A stretch of DNA of 33,951 bases from assembly GCA_947446925.1 (NCBI GenBank), contig CANFHU010000027.1, positions 1 through 33,951 of the forward strand. Direction: 5' to 3'. The notes beneath the pieces were generated by a model. It was not told the DNA's origin, did not search any database, and saw only the letters and a program-made list of their open reading frames with translations. Both the position numbers and the translations under genes were made by a program. Positions within the stretch are counted from its first letter, which is position 1, and every line of letters begins with the position of its first letter. The DNA is from Flavobacteriia bacterium. Its GTDB lineage: Bacteria > Bacteroidota > Bacteroidia > Flavobacteriales_D > Crocinitomicaceae. Positions 1-8,485 of this stretch are shown here, piece after piece.

Positions 1-389
1 ACATTTCCATTTTCAAAATTAAAGACTAAATATCCATCCATAAATCTGTTAGCTCTTATAATGGTTGTAAAGAATTTACATAACGTAATAGTATCAAGAG
101 TTGTAAAATCGAAATCTTTACTTTCAAGAATCAACCGACCTTCTTCCCAACTATTCCAATCAAAACTTGGCGCTAATTGTAATTCATGGATTATTGAACA
201 TACTTCTTCCACAATAAAAGAATTACTCCAATACGGAAATGTAAATGTTCCATCTTCGTTTTGTTGACTTTCTATTTCATCACCAAAACTATTTGCACTC
301 TCAATTTCTGGAAGTTTGATAAATAATTTTTCCCAATCTTCTTGTTTAAAGGTTTGTAAATGTTCTTGGAACTCTTCTAATTTGACCAT
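1..389 (-). CDS. DUF6508-like protein, 3' end cut by window edge
   Basis: The minus strand is open from an ATG at 389 to the window edge with no stop, giving about 129 residues. The protein starts MVKLEEFQEHLQTF. Its later part has a Phe-Asp-Trp segment (SFDWNSWEEG) followed by a segment containing LCKFFTTIIRANRF and GYLVFNFENG. This resembles my memory of the DUF6508 family, small soluble proteins of unknown function, which end with an 'I.R..RF..G.l...fe.G' motif. No signal peptide or membrane segment is visible. It lies 21 bp downstream of the HhH-GPD-like gene on the same strand, so the two are probably co-transcribed. The family assignment is from memory of the pattern; function is unknown. 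Confidence 0.6.
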   Translation of the reverse strand, partial: MVKLEEFQEHLQTFKQEDWEKLFIKLPEIESANSFGDEIESQQNEDGTFTFPYWSNSFIVEEVCSIIHELQLAPSFDWNSWEEGRLILESKDFDFTTLDTITLCKFFTTIIRANRFMDGYLVFNFENGN

Positions 390-410
390 AATATCATCTC
401 ATCTAATAGT

Positions 411-1142
411 TTAGCTATTCAAAATTGATAAAAATTCTTCAACTTTACCTTTTAATTCCACAATTAAATTGGGGTTTTTATCACTTTCTTTTAAAATCCA
501 ATATTTGTTTTCATTCCATTCAAAATCCCTGATTATACCTGTTCCATTTTGTGAAATAAAACCCCAAAACCACAAGTCATCCCACACTTCGATTTGCTCA
601 AACGAGTAATTATTTTGTAATAATTTATTTATACTACTGAAACTACAATTTGTAACATTATAAATTCTATTAAATATCGTGATAATTACTGTATCAACTG
701 GAAGAAAAAGTTTATCAGTTGTACCAATTATTTGAGGTACATCATCCCAAATTTTCAATTTGGCATTGTAATTACCATTATGTAAATGATAAATTGTTTT
801 AACAAATAATGCAGCAGTTTTGCTTCCCCATCCACTTTGATTTTCCAAGCCTTTAAAAAGATTTTTAAAATTAGGTTCATTGTTCGGGTATAGAAAATTG
901 ACAAACCTTTCAAATGATTCTAGGCATTTCAGGTCTTTGTGAATCATCTTATAAAAACTCGCAAGTTTATCAATATTAGGCTGACTTTGAGTGTTTGCAA
1001 TATTATATAACAATACAATTAACCTTTCCCTTTTATCGACATAAGGTAATAAAATTGATTCGTAATACCTTGTCTGCAAATCAAAATTGTACTTCCTGTT
1101 ATTCAATAAAAATGTAAAAATATCTTGTAGTTTATGATTCAT
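411..1142 (-). CDS. HhH-GPD-like (DNA glycosylase-fold) hypothetical protein
   Basis: This is a 243-residue soluble protein with no signal peptide. Residues 104-116 (GWGSKTAALFVKT) resemble the hairpin of a helix-hairpin-helix glycosylase, and residues 147-151 (LPVDT) resemble the 'PVDTH/PVDVH' segment that carries the catalytic Asp. On this reading K108 falls where OGG-type enzymes have the catalytic Lys and D150 where they have the Asp. A tryptophan-rich segment (WDDLWFWGF, 187-195) follows. No Cys cluster for an FeS centre is apparent. These enzymes excise damaged bases from DNA. The match is weak outside the motifs, so an inactive or repurposed homologue is possible. The DUF6508-like gene follows on the same strand after 21 bp. 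Confidence 0.45.
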   Translation of the reverse strand: MNHKLQDIFTFLLNNRKYNFDLQTRYYESILLPYVDKRERLIVLLYNIANTQSQPNIDKLASFYKMIHKDLKCLESFERFVNFLYPNNEPNFKNLFKGLENQSGWGSKTAALFVKTIYHLHNGNYNAKLKIWDDVPQIIGTTDKLFLPVDTVIITIFNRIYNVTNCSFSSINKLLQNNYSFEQIEVWDDLWFWGFISQNGTGIIRDFEWNENKYWILKESDKNPNLIVELKGKVEEFLSILNS

Positions 1143-1194
1143 ATAATAATATTTTTTTGTTTATTGATTCTCAATAAATTCAGTGTCTCCCCAC

Positions 1195-2595
1195 TTATTT
1201 AATCCGCTTTCCGTATTGATCAATTATATATGTTTCATTTTTTAGATACACTTGATATGTTCCATCTTTTAAATCAGTTATTGAACTATATTTAAAAGCA
1301 GTAACTTTTTCACCTGAAAGATTGATTAATCCATATTCTCCATTAAAACAAACTATCGCAACTTTACGACCATCTCTAAAAAGTTCTGCCTTGTCATAAA
1401 TACAAGGAATAATTTCTTGTCCATTGTAATTCACAAAACCGAATTTTTGACTCTCTCCAATTTGTTTCTTTACTTTGGCTAAACCCATTGAAAAATGATC
1501 AATACCGATATAATTACAAGGAATTACCAAATTACCATTTAATCCAACTTTTCCATATTTTCCGTTTAACATTACACTTGCAAAAGTTGAGTCACCATTA
1601 TAACTACCGCTAAAATCAGAGGCTTTTTCATATATGATAAGTGTCGTTATTTTTCCACATGTATCTATGTGTCCCCATTTATCTCCTAAACGTACACAAG
1701 CTCGTCCCCTAACAAAGTTTCCTGCTTTGTTATATATTAGAGGGATTTTCACTTTTCCCGATGAATCTATGAACCCCCATTTGCCTTCGTTGTGTACAGA
1801 AGCTAAACCAAAACTATAATTACTTACCCCTTCAAATTCCGTAGAAATTTGAGTATTTCCTTTGCGATCAATGAAAAACATTTTTCCATCTTTTTTAACT
1901 TTTGATAATTTTCCTATAAAATCTGAAGCCCAATCATATTCAAATGGGATTATTACTCTTCCAATTGTATCTATCCACCCATATTTACCACCCTGTCTAA
2001 CCAATGCTAAATCAGAATTAAAGTCATTTACTTCTTCGTAAATACTTGGTATTATTTCCTTACCATATTTATTTAGGAAACCCATTTTTCCGCCTTTAGA
2101 TACTTTAGCAAAACCAAAATGAAAGTCACCTATACTTTGATATATTAAAGGTGCCAATTGTTTCCCTTTGTAATTGAATATTCCATAATTATTGTCTTTA
2201 CCAACTACAAGAACATCTATTAATCTCATTGAACGATAAAACCAAGTGTCAGCATCGTCAAAAATTGAAGGAAGAATTTCATTTCCAAGAGTATCAATAA
2301 ATCCGTAAGTCAATTTCCAAGGCTCTGACTTTACAGTAACAAGTGAAAGACCTTTAAACGGATCTTCAACCTCCCAATATTTTGTATACACAATAATACG
2401 TCCTGTTGTATCAATTAAACCCATTGATTCTTCATTTGGTTTTTTATAAAATGCGACGCCGTTACTAAATTGAAAAGAAGTATCTCCATTCGAAAACCTA
2501 AAAATTTTATGTTTAGAATCATATACACCTTCAAGTCGATTTTGACCGAAGCAAATAGTGGAAATAAAGAGTATTATAAAGGAAAATAATTTCAT
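1195..2595 (-). CDS. Secreted WG-repeat protein
   Basis: This is a 466-residue protein with a signal peptide (MKLFSFIILFISTICFGQ, cleavage near residue 18). Almost all the rest is about eleven WG-type repeats of 40-45 residues, each with a 'WGFID..GK.IIP..Y' core (for example KWGFIDSSGKVKIP). WG repeats are a common Bacteroidota fold thought to mediate binding; no catalytic motif is seen. There is no T9SS sorting domain and no lipobox, so it is probably periplasmic or released. A TAAATTTG promoter element lies about 34 bp upstream of the ATG, so it is likely transcribed alone. The biological role is unknown. Confidence 0.8.
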   Translation of the reverse strand: MKLFSFIILFISTICFGQNRLEGVYDSKHKIFRFSNGDTSFQFSNGVAFYKKPNEESMGLIDTTGRIIVYTKYWEVEDPFKGLSLVTVKSEPWKLTYGFIDTLGNEILPSIFDDADTWFYRSMRLIDVLVVGKDNNYGIFNYKGKQLAPLIYQSIGDFHFGFAKVSKGGKMGFLNKYGKEIIPSIYEEVNDFNSDLALVRQGGKYGWIDTIGRVIIPFEYDWASDFIGKLSKVKKDGKMFFIDRKGNTQISTEFEGVSNYSFGLASVHNEGKWGFIDSSGKVKIPLIYNKAGNFVRGRACVRLGDKWGHIDTCGKITTLIIYEKASDFSGSYNGDSTFASVMLNGKYGKVGLNGNLVIPCNYIGIDHFSMGLAKVKKQIGESQKFGFVNYNGQEIIPCIYDKAELFRDGRKVAIVCFNGEYGLINLSGEKVTAFKYSSITDLKDGTYQVYLKNETYIIDQYGKRIK

Positions 2596-2628
2596 CGTGT
2601 AGTATTGAAGACTAATTTAGAAAACTAA

Positions 2629-2636
2629 CAAATTTA
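2629..2636 (-). promoter_or_regulatory. Bacteroidota -7 promoter element (TAAATTTG)
   Basis: The minus strand reads TAAATTTG, an exact match to the TAnnTTTG -7 element of Bacteroidota housekeeping promoters. It sits 33 bp before the ATG of the WG-repeat gene. A convincing -33 TTG at the usual spacing was not found. Confidence 0.45.
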
Positions 2637-2840
2637 ATATTATTGAAGTTGTATTGTTGTAAGATACAATCTAATATTACGCACTTTGGGTTTTAATGTT
2701 TTTTTGAGAGAAAGCTAAATATACACGACTAATTGTAATCGATCTTAGTTTCTATTGTTTGTAATATCTTGATTTAGTGGTTATGTTGGTTTAAAAAGGT
2801 TGTTAAGCGATTTTGATAGGTAGGATAAACAGACAAAAAT

Positions 2841-2872
2841 AAACCCCACTTGAAGTTATTTGAGAGGGGTTT
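2841..2872 (-). terminator. Rho-independent terminator downstream of the FG-GAP gene
   Basis: AAACCCCACT and AGAGGGGTTT form a stem with one mismatch. Read on the minus strand, it is followed by a T-rich tract. It lies about 155 bp past the stop of the upstream minus-strand gene. Confidence 0.55.
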
Positions 2873-3026
2873 TGAGTTATGAACGGTATCAAACTTTGGG
2901 ATGTAAGCTGTTTAGCTCCATTTTCGATTCAAAATACTGTACTCAACTATACAAATTTCTTTATGTTCAGCCAGTCCGCCTTTCTATTAAAGGCAGTGTT
3001 ATTCAAGTTCATTGACCTCTCTCTTT

Positions 3027-5612
3027 TTACTGCTTAAAAATCTTTTCAATTAAATTACCTATCTTCAAAAAATAAATTCCATCTTGTTGTTCACTAATAT
3101 CTATTGTAAACGGTGTATCTGTAATCAAATTAACTTCTTTGTTTAAAACTACTTCACCCAAAATGTTGGTTATAGATACAAATTGTGTTCCATTAATAGA
3201 AGTTAGTACATTAATTATATCACTTGTTGGATTTGGATACAATTGGATTGCATCAACTTTTACTTCTTTAATCCCAACTAAGTTATCTATCACTACACAA
3301 TTAGATTTGCCTAAACAACCATTTACTTTTACAATTGCAGCATAAGAGCCATTTAAAGTTGCTTTAAATGTTTGTTTGGTTTGACCAGTAATAACACTTC
3401 CTGTTAAACAATTAACCCATTCATAGCTATCACCTTTTGATGCTGTAATACTCGCATCGCTATTATTTATCGTTGTAACAATTGGTATAGGACTTACGGT
3501 GATAGTTATATTTGCACTGTTCTGACAACCTGTTGCTGCAACTGTACCTGTAACAGTGTAAGTTGTAGTTGCTGTTGGAGGAATAAATCCTACTCCATTT
3601 GTAACACTTCCTGTCCAAACGTAAGTATCGGCTCCGCTACCTGTAAGCTTTATACTTTCACCTGCGCATAAGTTTTTTGCCGTTGTATTAGCGGTAACTG
3701 TTGGTTTAGGATCTACTTTGATTGTTATTGCTGCAGTGTTCTGACAACCTGTTGCGGTAACTGTACCTGCAACAGTGTAAGTTGTAGTTGCAGTTGGAGG
3801 AATAAATCCTACTCCATTTGTTACATCTCCTGTCCAAACGTAAGTATCGGCTCCGCTACCTGTTAGTTTTATACTTTCACCTGCGCATAAGTTTTTTGCC
3901 GTTGTATTAGCGGTAACTGTTGGTTTAGGATCTACTTTGATTGTTATTGCTGCAGTGTTCTGACAACCTGTTGCAGTAACTATACCTGTAACAGTGTAAG
4001 TTGTAGTTGCTGTTGGAGGAATAAATTCTACTCCATTTGTTACACCTCCTGTCCAAACGTAAGTATCGGCTCCGCTACCTGTAAGCTTTACACTTTCACC
4101 TGCGCATACTTTGTTTGCTGTTGCATAAGCAGTAACTATTGGAGGAACCCCAGCTATTGCATTCCTGAATACTGAAACAGTATTGGAACCATTATCCGCA
4201 ACAGTAAGGTCAGTCTTACCATCTCCATCAAAATCACCTGTTGAAACACTATACGGCTTTGTTCCCGTTGTAAAATTCACTTTTGTGGCAAAGGAAATTG
4301 TTCCACTAGCACCAGTGTTTCTAAATACCGAAACAGCGGCAGAATTAATATTAGCAACTGCAAGGTCTGGTTTACCATCCCCATCAAAATCGCTTGTTGA
4401 AACGCTAATTGGAGCTAATCCCGTTGCAAAATCGACTTTTGTGGCAAAAGAAATTGTTCCAATGCTGCCAGTGTTTCTAAATAAGGAAACAGTTGAGGAA
4501 TTAAAATTCGGAACTGCCATATCTACTTTGCCATCTCCATCAAAATCTGCAACTGAAACGCTACGAGGACCTGACCCCGTTGTAAAATTTACTTTCGGGG
4601 CAAAGGAAATTATTCCGATACTACCAGTGTTTCTGAAAACTGAAACATTTGTTGCACTATTATTAGCAACTGCAAGATCTGTTTTACCATCTCCATCAAA
4701 ATCGACTGCAGAAATACCATTCGGATCCATTTCAGTTGCAAAATCCACTTTTGAAGCGAAGGAAATTGTACCATTGCTACCAGTGTTTCTTAATACAGAG
4801 ATGGTGGTAGGAAAATTCGCAACAGCAAGGTCTGTCTTACCATCTCCATCAAAATCGCCAGTTGAAACATTAAGAGGCTTTGTTCCTGTTGTAAAATCCA
4901 CTTTCGCGGCAAAGGAAATTGTTCCGCTGGTACCCGTGTTTCTGAATAAGGAGATTGTGTTGGAATTATAATTTGTAACTACAAAGTCAAGCTTACCGTC
5001 ACCATTAAAATCGCCCGTTGAAACGCCTCTAGGTTGTGTTCCTGTTGTAAAATCGACTTTTGCGGCAAAGGAAATTGTTCCACTACTACACGTATTTCTG
5101 TATACTGAAACAGTGTTGGAAATCCAATTCGTAACAGCAAGGTCTGTCTTTCCGTCTCCATCAAAATCACCTGTTGAAACGCCAGTAGGTTGTGTTCCTG
5201 TTGTAAAATCTTTTTTTAATGTAAAGGATGCGTCATTGATTGCACTATTACAGGGGAAGGTTACAATAAATGGTTTTGCGGAGTAATCAGATAAACCAGT
5301 GGAAAGATTCGTAACTGAAATAGGTTGGTAACTCGCACCAATAGGAACCGTAACAGTAAGCGAGGTGGTGCTGCTTGCAGTAACAGATGCCATAGTTGCG
5401 CCAAAGAATACAATATTGTTTGCAGATGTTTTGTTAAAATTTGATCCGGTTATGGTAACTATTGTTCCTACTGCCCCAGAGGTAGGGCTGAAAGAATTGA
5501 TTTTTGGCTGGGCGAAGGTGGTGAAGCCAAGTAAGATAATAAAGAATGTAGAAGCTATAAACCTGAGGCCTGATTCTTGTTTTTTTAGCTGTATGTTATT
5601 TGGTTTTTTCAT
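3027..5612 (-). CDS. T9SS cargo protein with IPT/TIG, FG-GAP and Ig-like repeats
   Basis: This is an 861-residue exported protein. It has a signal peptide with a long polar n-region and a hydrophobic core at about 17-34, ending TFAQ. An IPT/TIG domain follows at about 36-115 (contains FSPTSGAVGTIVTITG). Then come seven FG-GAP/VCBS-type units of about 52 residues, each with a calcium-loop-like DFDGDGK.D motif. Three nearly identical 73-residue Ig/PKD-like units (CAGES.KLTGSGADTYVW) and a diverged fourth follow. The C-terminus is a T9SS type A sorting domain (LYPNPTSD, ending IEKIFKQ). Such proteins are secreted across the outer membrane and displayed or released; adhesion is a common guess but is not shown here. 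It follows the P-loop gene by 38 bp. Confidence 0.9.
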   Translation of the reverse strand: MKKPNNIQLKKQESGLRFIASTFFIILLGFTTFAQPKINSFSPTSGAVGTIVTITGSNFNKTSANNIVFFGATMASVTASSTTSLTVTVPIGASYQPISVTNLSTGLSDYSAKPFIVTFPCNSAINDASFTLKKDFTTGTQPTGVSTGDFDGDGKTDLAVTNWISNTVSVYRNTCSSGTISFAAKVDFTTGTQPRGVSTGDFNGDGKLDFVVTNYNSNTISLFRNTGTSGTISFAAKVDFTTGTKPLNVSTGDFDGDGKTDLAVANFPTTISVLRNTGSNGTISFASKVDFATEMDPNGISAVDFDGDGKTDLAVANNSATNVSVFRNTGSIGIISFAPKVNFTTGSGPRSVSVADFDGDGKVDMAVPNFNSSTVSLFRNTGSIGTISFATKVDFATGLAPISVSTSDFDGDGKPDLAVANINSAAVSVFRNTGASGTISFATKVNFTTGTKPYSVSTGDFDGDGKTDLTVADNGSNTVSVFRNAIAGVPPIVTAYATANKVCAGESVKLTGSGADTYVWTGGVTNGVEFIPPTATTTYTVTGIVTATGCQNTAAITIKVDPKPTVTANTTAKNLCAGESIKLTGSGADTYVWTGDVTNGVGFIPPTATTTYTVAGTVTATGCQNTAAITIKVDPKPTVTANTTAKNLCAGESIKLTGSGADTYVWTGSVTNGVGFIPPTATTTYTVTGTVAATGCQNSANITITVSPIPIVTTINNSDASITASKGDSYEWVNCLTGSVITGQTKQTFKATLNGSYAAIVKVNGCLGKSNCVVIDNLVGIKEVKVDAIQLYPNPTSDIINVLTSINGTQFVSITNILGEVVLNKEVNLITDTPFTIDISEQQDGIYFLKIGNLIEKIFKQ
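3495..4157 (-). repeat. Three 219-bp tandem repeats (Ig-like units)
   Basis: The segment around 'gca(g/c)tgttctgacaacc' recurs at 3514, 3733 and 3952, exactly 219 bp apart. The copies are nearly identical in DNA across the whole unit, encoding 73 residues each. Boundaries are approximate. Confidence 0.85.
4160..5230 (-). repeat. Seven 156-bp tandem repeats (FG-GAP units)
   Basis: The calcium-loop segment 'ccatctccatcaaaatc' and close variants begin at 4219, 4375, 4531, 4687, 4840, 4996 and 5152. Spacing is 156 bp except one interval of 153 bp. The units encode 52 residues (51 once). They are more diverged than the Ig-like repeats of the same gene. Confidence 0.85.
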
Positions 5613-5650
5613 TTTTCTGAGTATTCATTGAGTTCCGTTAAGATAAGAAA

Positions 5651-6058
5651 TCACAACATACTAACAATTTTGTTTGCAATAGAATTGTCTATATATAATG
5701 TAGAATCGAGTTGTCGTGTTTTGTTTATTTGTGATGTATTGTGTTTTACAAATTCATCAAATGGTCTTGAAAAACGATTGTTGCAAGCACAAATAAGTGT
5801 GTCGCAATTTTGAGCAAAGTAATATCTGATTGCAGTTACTAAAGCACCTGAGTAATCACCCATTGTAAAAAATGCTATTTTCTTTCCTTGCCATTCTACT
5901 ATATCTGAAAAATCTTTCGGGTTACCTCCTTCTTGTTGTCTATTTGTTGAAACTGCTCCTTGTGTAAGTAATAGTTGATAAACTATATTTAATGTAGTTG
6001 ATTTACCACAACTTGAAGGGCCTACTAATACAATAATATTCATTTTTTTGTTTTTCAT
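5651..6058 (-). CDS. Small P-loop NTPase of unknown function
   Basis: This is a 135-residue soluble protein. Walker A is clear at residues 13-21 (GPSSCGKST). A hydrophobic strand ending IAFFTMGD (61-68) could supply the Walker B acid. Residues 85-94 (CDTLICACNN) form another conserved-looking strand. The 'AFFTMGDYS' and 'CD.LICACN' pattern recalls an uncharacterised family of short Bacteroidota/Firmicutes ATPases; this is from memory. The protein is too short for an ABC or AAA ATPase. A second in-frame ATG at residue 6 (6043) puts the strand right at the N-terminus and may be the real start. It lies 38 bp upstream of the FG-GAP gene; the function is unknown. Confidence 0.7.
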   Translation of the reverse strand: MKNKKMNIIVLVGPSSCGKSTTLNIVYQLLLTQGAVSTNRQQEGGNPKDFSDIVEWQGKKIAFFTMGDYSGALVTAIRYYFAQNCDTLICACNNRFSRPFDEFVKHNTSQINKTRQLDSTLYIDNSIANKIVSML

Positions 6059-6349
6059 TTTTATACTTTTAGTAAAGTTTCATTTTTATGTGGTTTCTGT
6101 AAACCCTATTTTTCGAATAAACCAACGTAAATATAATTTATATAAAAATATTCTGTGTGAAATTTCTTCATTTTGGGATGAAAATAAAGAATAACACTCA
6201 CATTTGAATTGTAATTTTGCATCATTTTTTATCCGTTCCTTTTTTTGTCGCTTTTAATTACCTTAACGAATTTCTGTCAACATTGGCTAATTCCGCTGTT
6301 CCACTATCGCTACTGGCGGTTTAACCCTTATATGTTTTTCAGTAGTTTT

Positions 6350-7120
6350 TTAATCAAACCATTTTCCAATTTTGTCCATTGCACCTTTAACCTCTAATTC
6401 ACCATATAGAACAATTGCTTTACTTGATAAACCATTTAGTGATGGTCCAAAAACTCCTTTTAAATTACCTGAAGAATCTTCAACTAAATAAAATCTGTCA
6501 TGAAATATAAACTTTGGCTTATAACGATTTATACTAATATTAGGAAACTCTGTCTTTAAATACTTTTCGAAAATTTCATATCGAGTTTCTGAATACATCT
6601 TAGGTGAGGGTGAAATTTCAAGTATAAAACTATTAGTTCTTGTCAAACCAAGAGTTTGTAAATACTCTATCAAATTTTCCAAGCCGCCAGTTTCACCGTC
6701 TTCACTAGTATCTATTAAAATGTATGGGTCTGTCAATATTACTTTTTTAATTTCAGCTTGTCCGTGAATTGTTTTAACCAAATCAAAAAAGGATTGTTTG
6801 GGTTTTTTCGTATAGCCACCAACTCTCATAAGTTGTAGTATACTTTGTTCATCTTCTAATGATTGAATACCACTTGCTCTCTTAACTGGACAGTCTGACA
6901 GAAGACAATTTCCTTGAGTTTTTTCAGACCTTAATTCAGCGATCCATTTCTTAAATTCTTCAGATGTTTTAAAGTGTCTTTGAAGAACGAAATACTCAAG
7001 AAAGATGTCGTCGTTTAACCTATCTGGATTTTCTAAAAGTTCTGGAAAATTTGCAAGAATTTCTTGCTTATCTGTTTCACGAGCAGGAAGCCCCCAAATA
7101 AATCGATATAACCAAATCAT
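6350..7120 (-). CDS. Phospholipase D-like (MIT_C-like) domain protein
   Basis: This is a 256-residue soluble protein with no signal peptide. Residues 125-136 (KKVILTDPYILI) resemble the 'I.DPYI' strand of PLD-like MIT_C-type domains. Residues 207-214 (HDRFYLVE) give an HxR(x4)E variant of the HxK(x4)D motif, followed by a G-S-N segment (GPSLNG, 225-230). Only one such motif is present, so activity would need a dimer or is lost. PLD-fold proteins include nucleases, lipases and membrane-binding domains, and this sequence does not decide between them. The N-terminal 100 residues are unrecognised and include CLLSDCPVK. It lies 126 bp downstream of the cyclase fusion on the same strand and is probably functionally linked. 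Confidence 0.6.
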   Translation of the reverse strand: MIWLYRFIWGLPARETDKQEILANFPELLENPDRLNDDIFLEYFVLQRHFKTSEEFKKWIAELRSEKTQGNCLLSDCPVKRASGIQSLEDEQSILQLMRVGGYTKKPKQSFFDLVKTIHGQAEIKKVILTDPYILIDTSEDGETGGLENLIEYLQTLGLTRTNSFILEISPSPKMYSETRYEIFEKYLKTEFPNISINRYKPKFIFHDRFYLVEDSSGNLKGVFGPSLNGLSSKAIVLYGELEVKGAMDKIGKWFD

Positions 7121-7187
7121 ATTTTAATATTGAATCTTTGAACTTACACTTTCTTTTAAAATTACTGCAAACGGTTCTCAACTAGCA

Positions 7188-7235
7188 GACGCGGGCTTCT
7201 TGGATATAGTTGTTTAGCCCGTGGCTTTTAGTTGA
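7188..7235 (-). terminator. Weak hairpin between the cyclase and PLD-like genes
   Basis: On the minus strand, CGGGCT and AGCCCG form a 6-bp stem around an 18-base loop, in the gap between the two genes. There is no clear T tract, so it may be a processing or attenuation site rather than a full terminator. Confidence 0.25.
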
Positions 7236-7246
7236 TGTTACCAATA

Positions 7247-8485
7247 TTATTCTTTATAATCAATTATCTTCTTCAAGTCACTATAATGAATCTGCCAAGA
7301 AGTTGTTGTTAATTGTTGTCCTTTTGCTTCATCAGGAGAAAGGTCTTTTATTTCAATATCCAGCGATAGCCATAAAGCAAAAAATTCTTCTTGAATCTTA
7401 TTGTAAAATCTATTACTTATTAAAATACCATTCAATTCGCAATTTTTCTCTAGTCTTGCGGCAAAGTTGATTTTATCTCCGATAAAAGTAACTTCAATTC
7501 CTTCTTTACCAATATTCAATGTATAAATCGGACCATTCGCAATACCAACTCTTGTACCTGTTTCAACTGATTGATCCATCTTACACAATAAATTTCGGAA
7601 TGTAACTTCACCTAATTCAATAAGTTCTGAACAAAATTTGAGGGTATTAATGTAAGATTTAACGTCTTTCTTTGGAAAATTGAAAATTGCCAAAACAGCA
7701 TCTCCGATGAACTTATCCAAGATACCATTATACTTGAAAACTAAATCTCTAGCGTTAGTATAGTATTTACTCATAGCATCATTTAAATCATCAGGATCTG
7801 CCGCGGAGACGATAGTCGAAAAGTTCTTTATATCTGTCAATACGATAATTGCATCATTGTATTTATCTCCAATATGTAGTTGATTTGATAATTGTTCACT
7901 TTCAGAACTTAATTCAGATAGAATTTTATCTGGAAATTGACGTCTAAGAGAAAAAAGCGAATTCGAAAACTTTACATCTCCTTTTTTTGTGTTAGCAAGG
8001 AATTCGGATAAAGTTTTCTTGATTGCTTTATTCGGTAAATCTGAACCAATATGGCTTGAAGAATAATTTTCAATTTTCGTTGTAATAGCGGCGATTTGTA
8101 ATTGTGCAAGATCATCATTACTATTTATTACAAGATCAAATTCTTTCTTAAGATATTCTTGAAACCCAAACCATTTTGAATTTGGAAAATCAGTTGCTAA
8201 ATTATCTTTGAAGAACTTTTGTTGAATTTGATTTGGTTTATTTGACGTTATCAAGATGAACTCATCGAACTTCTCATGATGCTTAAGGACATTTCTTAAA
8301 TTGATTATGTTTCCAAGTGAAATATTACTTTTCACTTCAATGGCTATTTTCTTGCCATCGTCACCTTTTAGAATGAAATCAAAGTTTGCTCTTTCTGAGG
8401 GAGTCGAAACTACTTTTTTATTATAAATATCAAAAACAGTAGAGAGTACTGATTCAATTAATCTTGGGTTGAATTGTTCGGTCAT
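7247..8485 (-). CDS. Restriction-endonuclease-like domain fused to class III nucleotide cyclase
   Basis: This is a 412-residue soluble protein with two domains. The N-terminal part (about 1-120) has a PD-(D/E)xK-like core: D36 in NFDFILKGDDG, then a strand with E50-V-K52 (IAIEVKSN), as in Mrr-type endonuclease folds. After a helical linker, residues 208-365 form a class III cyclase homology domain. D218 (TDIKNF) and D262 (KFIGD) are the two expected metal ligands. K258 and T333 are at base-contacting positions, and N340 with R344 (INFAARLE) are the transition-state residues. All key catalytic residues look present, so cyclase activity is likely; the base (ATP, GTP or a pyrimidine) cannot be read from sequence. 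There is no membrane segment. Its downstream neighbour is the PLD-like gene. Confidence 0.8.
   Translation of the reverse strand: MTEQFNPRLIESVLSTVFDIYNKKVVSTPSERANFDFILKGDDGKKIAIEVKSNISLGNIINLRNVLKHHEKFDEFILITSNKPNQIQQKFFKDNLATDFPNSKWFGFQEYLKKEFDLVINSNDDLAQLQIAAITTKIENYSSSHIGSDLPNKAIKKTLSEFLANTKKGDVKFSNSLFSLRRQFPDKILSELSSESEQLSNQLHIGDKYNDAIIVLTDIKNFSTIVSAADPDDLNDAMSKYYTNARDLVFKYNGILDKFIGDAVLAIFNFPKKDVKSYINTLKFCSELIELGEVTFRNLLCKMDQSVETGTRVGIANGPIYTLNIGKEGIEVTFIGDKINFAARLEKNCELNGILISNRFYNKIQEEFFALWLSLDIEIKDLSPDEAKGQQLTTTSWQIHYSDLKKIIDYKE

Larger units (their letters stand above)
2596..3026. other. Intergenic region with no gene
   Basis: These 431 bases lie between two minus-strand genes. They hold the promoter element of the WG-repeat gene at one end and a terminator hairpin of the FG-GAP gene at 2841-2872. 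No ORF with coding character was seen in the remainder. Confidence 0.6.

Noticed and set aside
61-267. Plus-strand ORF near the left edge.
   Set aside because: It is antisense to the DUF6508-like minus-strand frame, which is open across the whole edge and matches a family pattern.
4183-4971. Long plus-strand ORF of 262 residues.
   Set aside because: It lies antisense to the FG-GAP repeats and its apparent repeats come from those units. The minus-strand protein has a signal peptide, domains and a sorting signal.
6350-8485. Calling the cyclase/PLD-like pair a Pycsar system.
   Set aside because: Neither protein shows a cyclic-nucleotide-binding domain, a TIR domain or membrane segments of known Pycsar effectors, and the N-terminal nuclease-like domain is not part of that system as I know it. 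Only the general analogy is kept.
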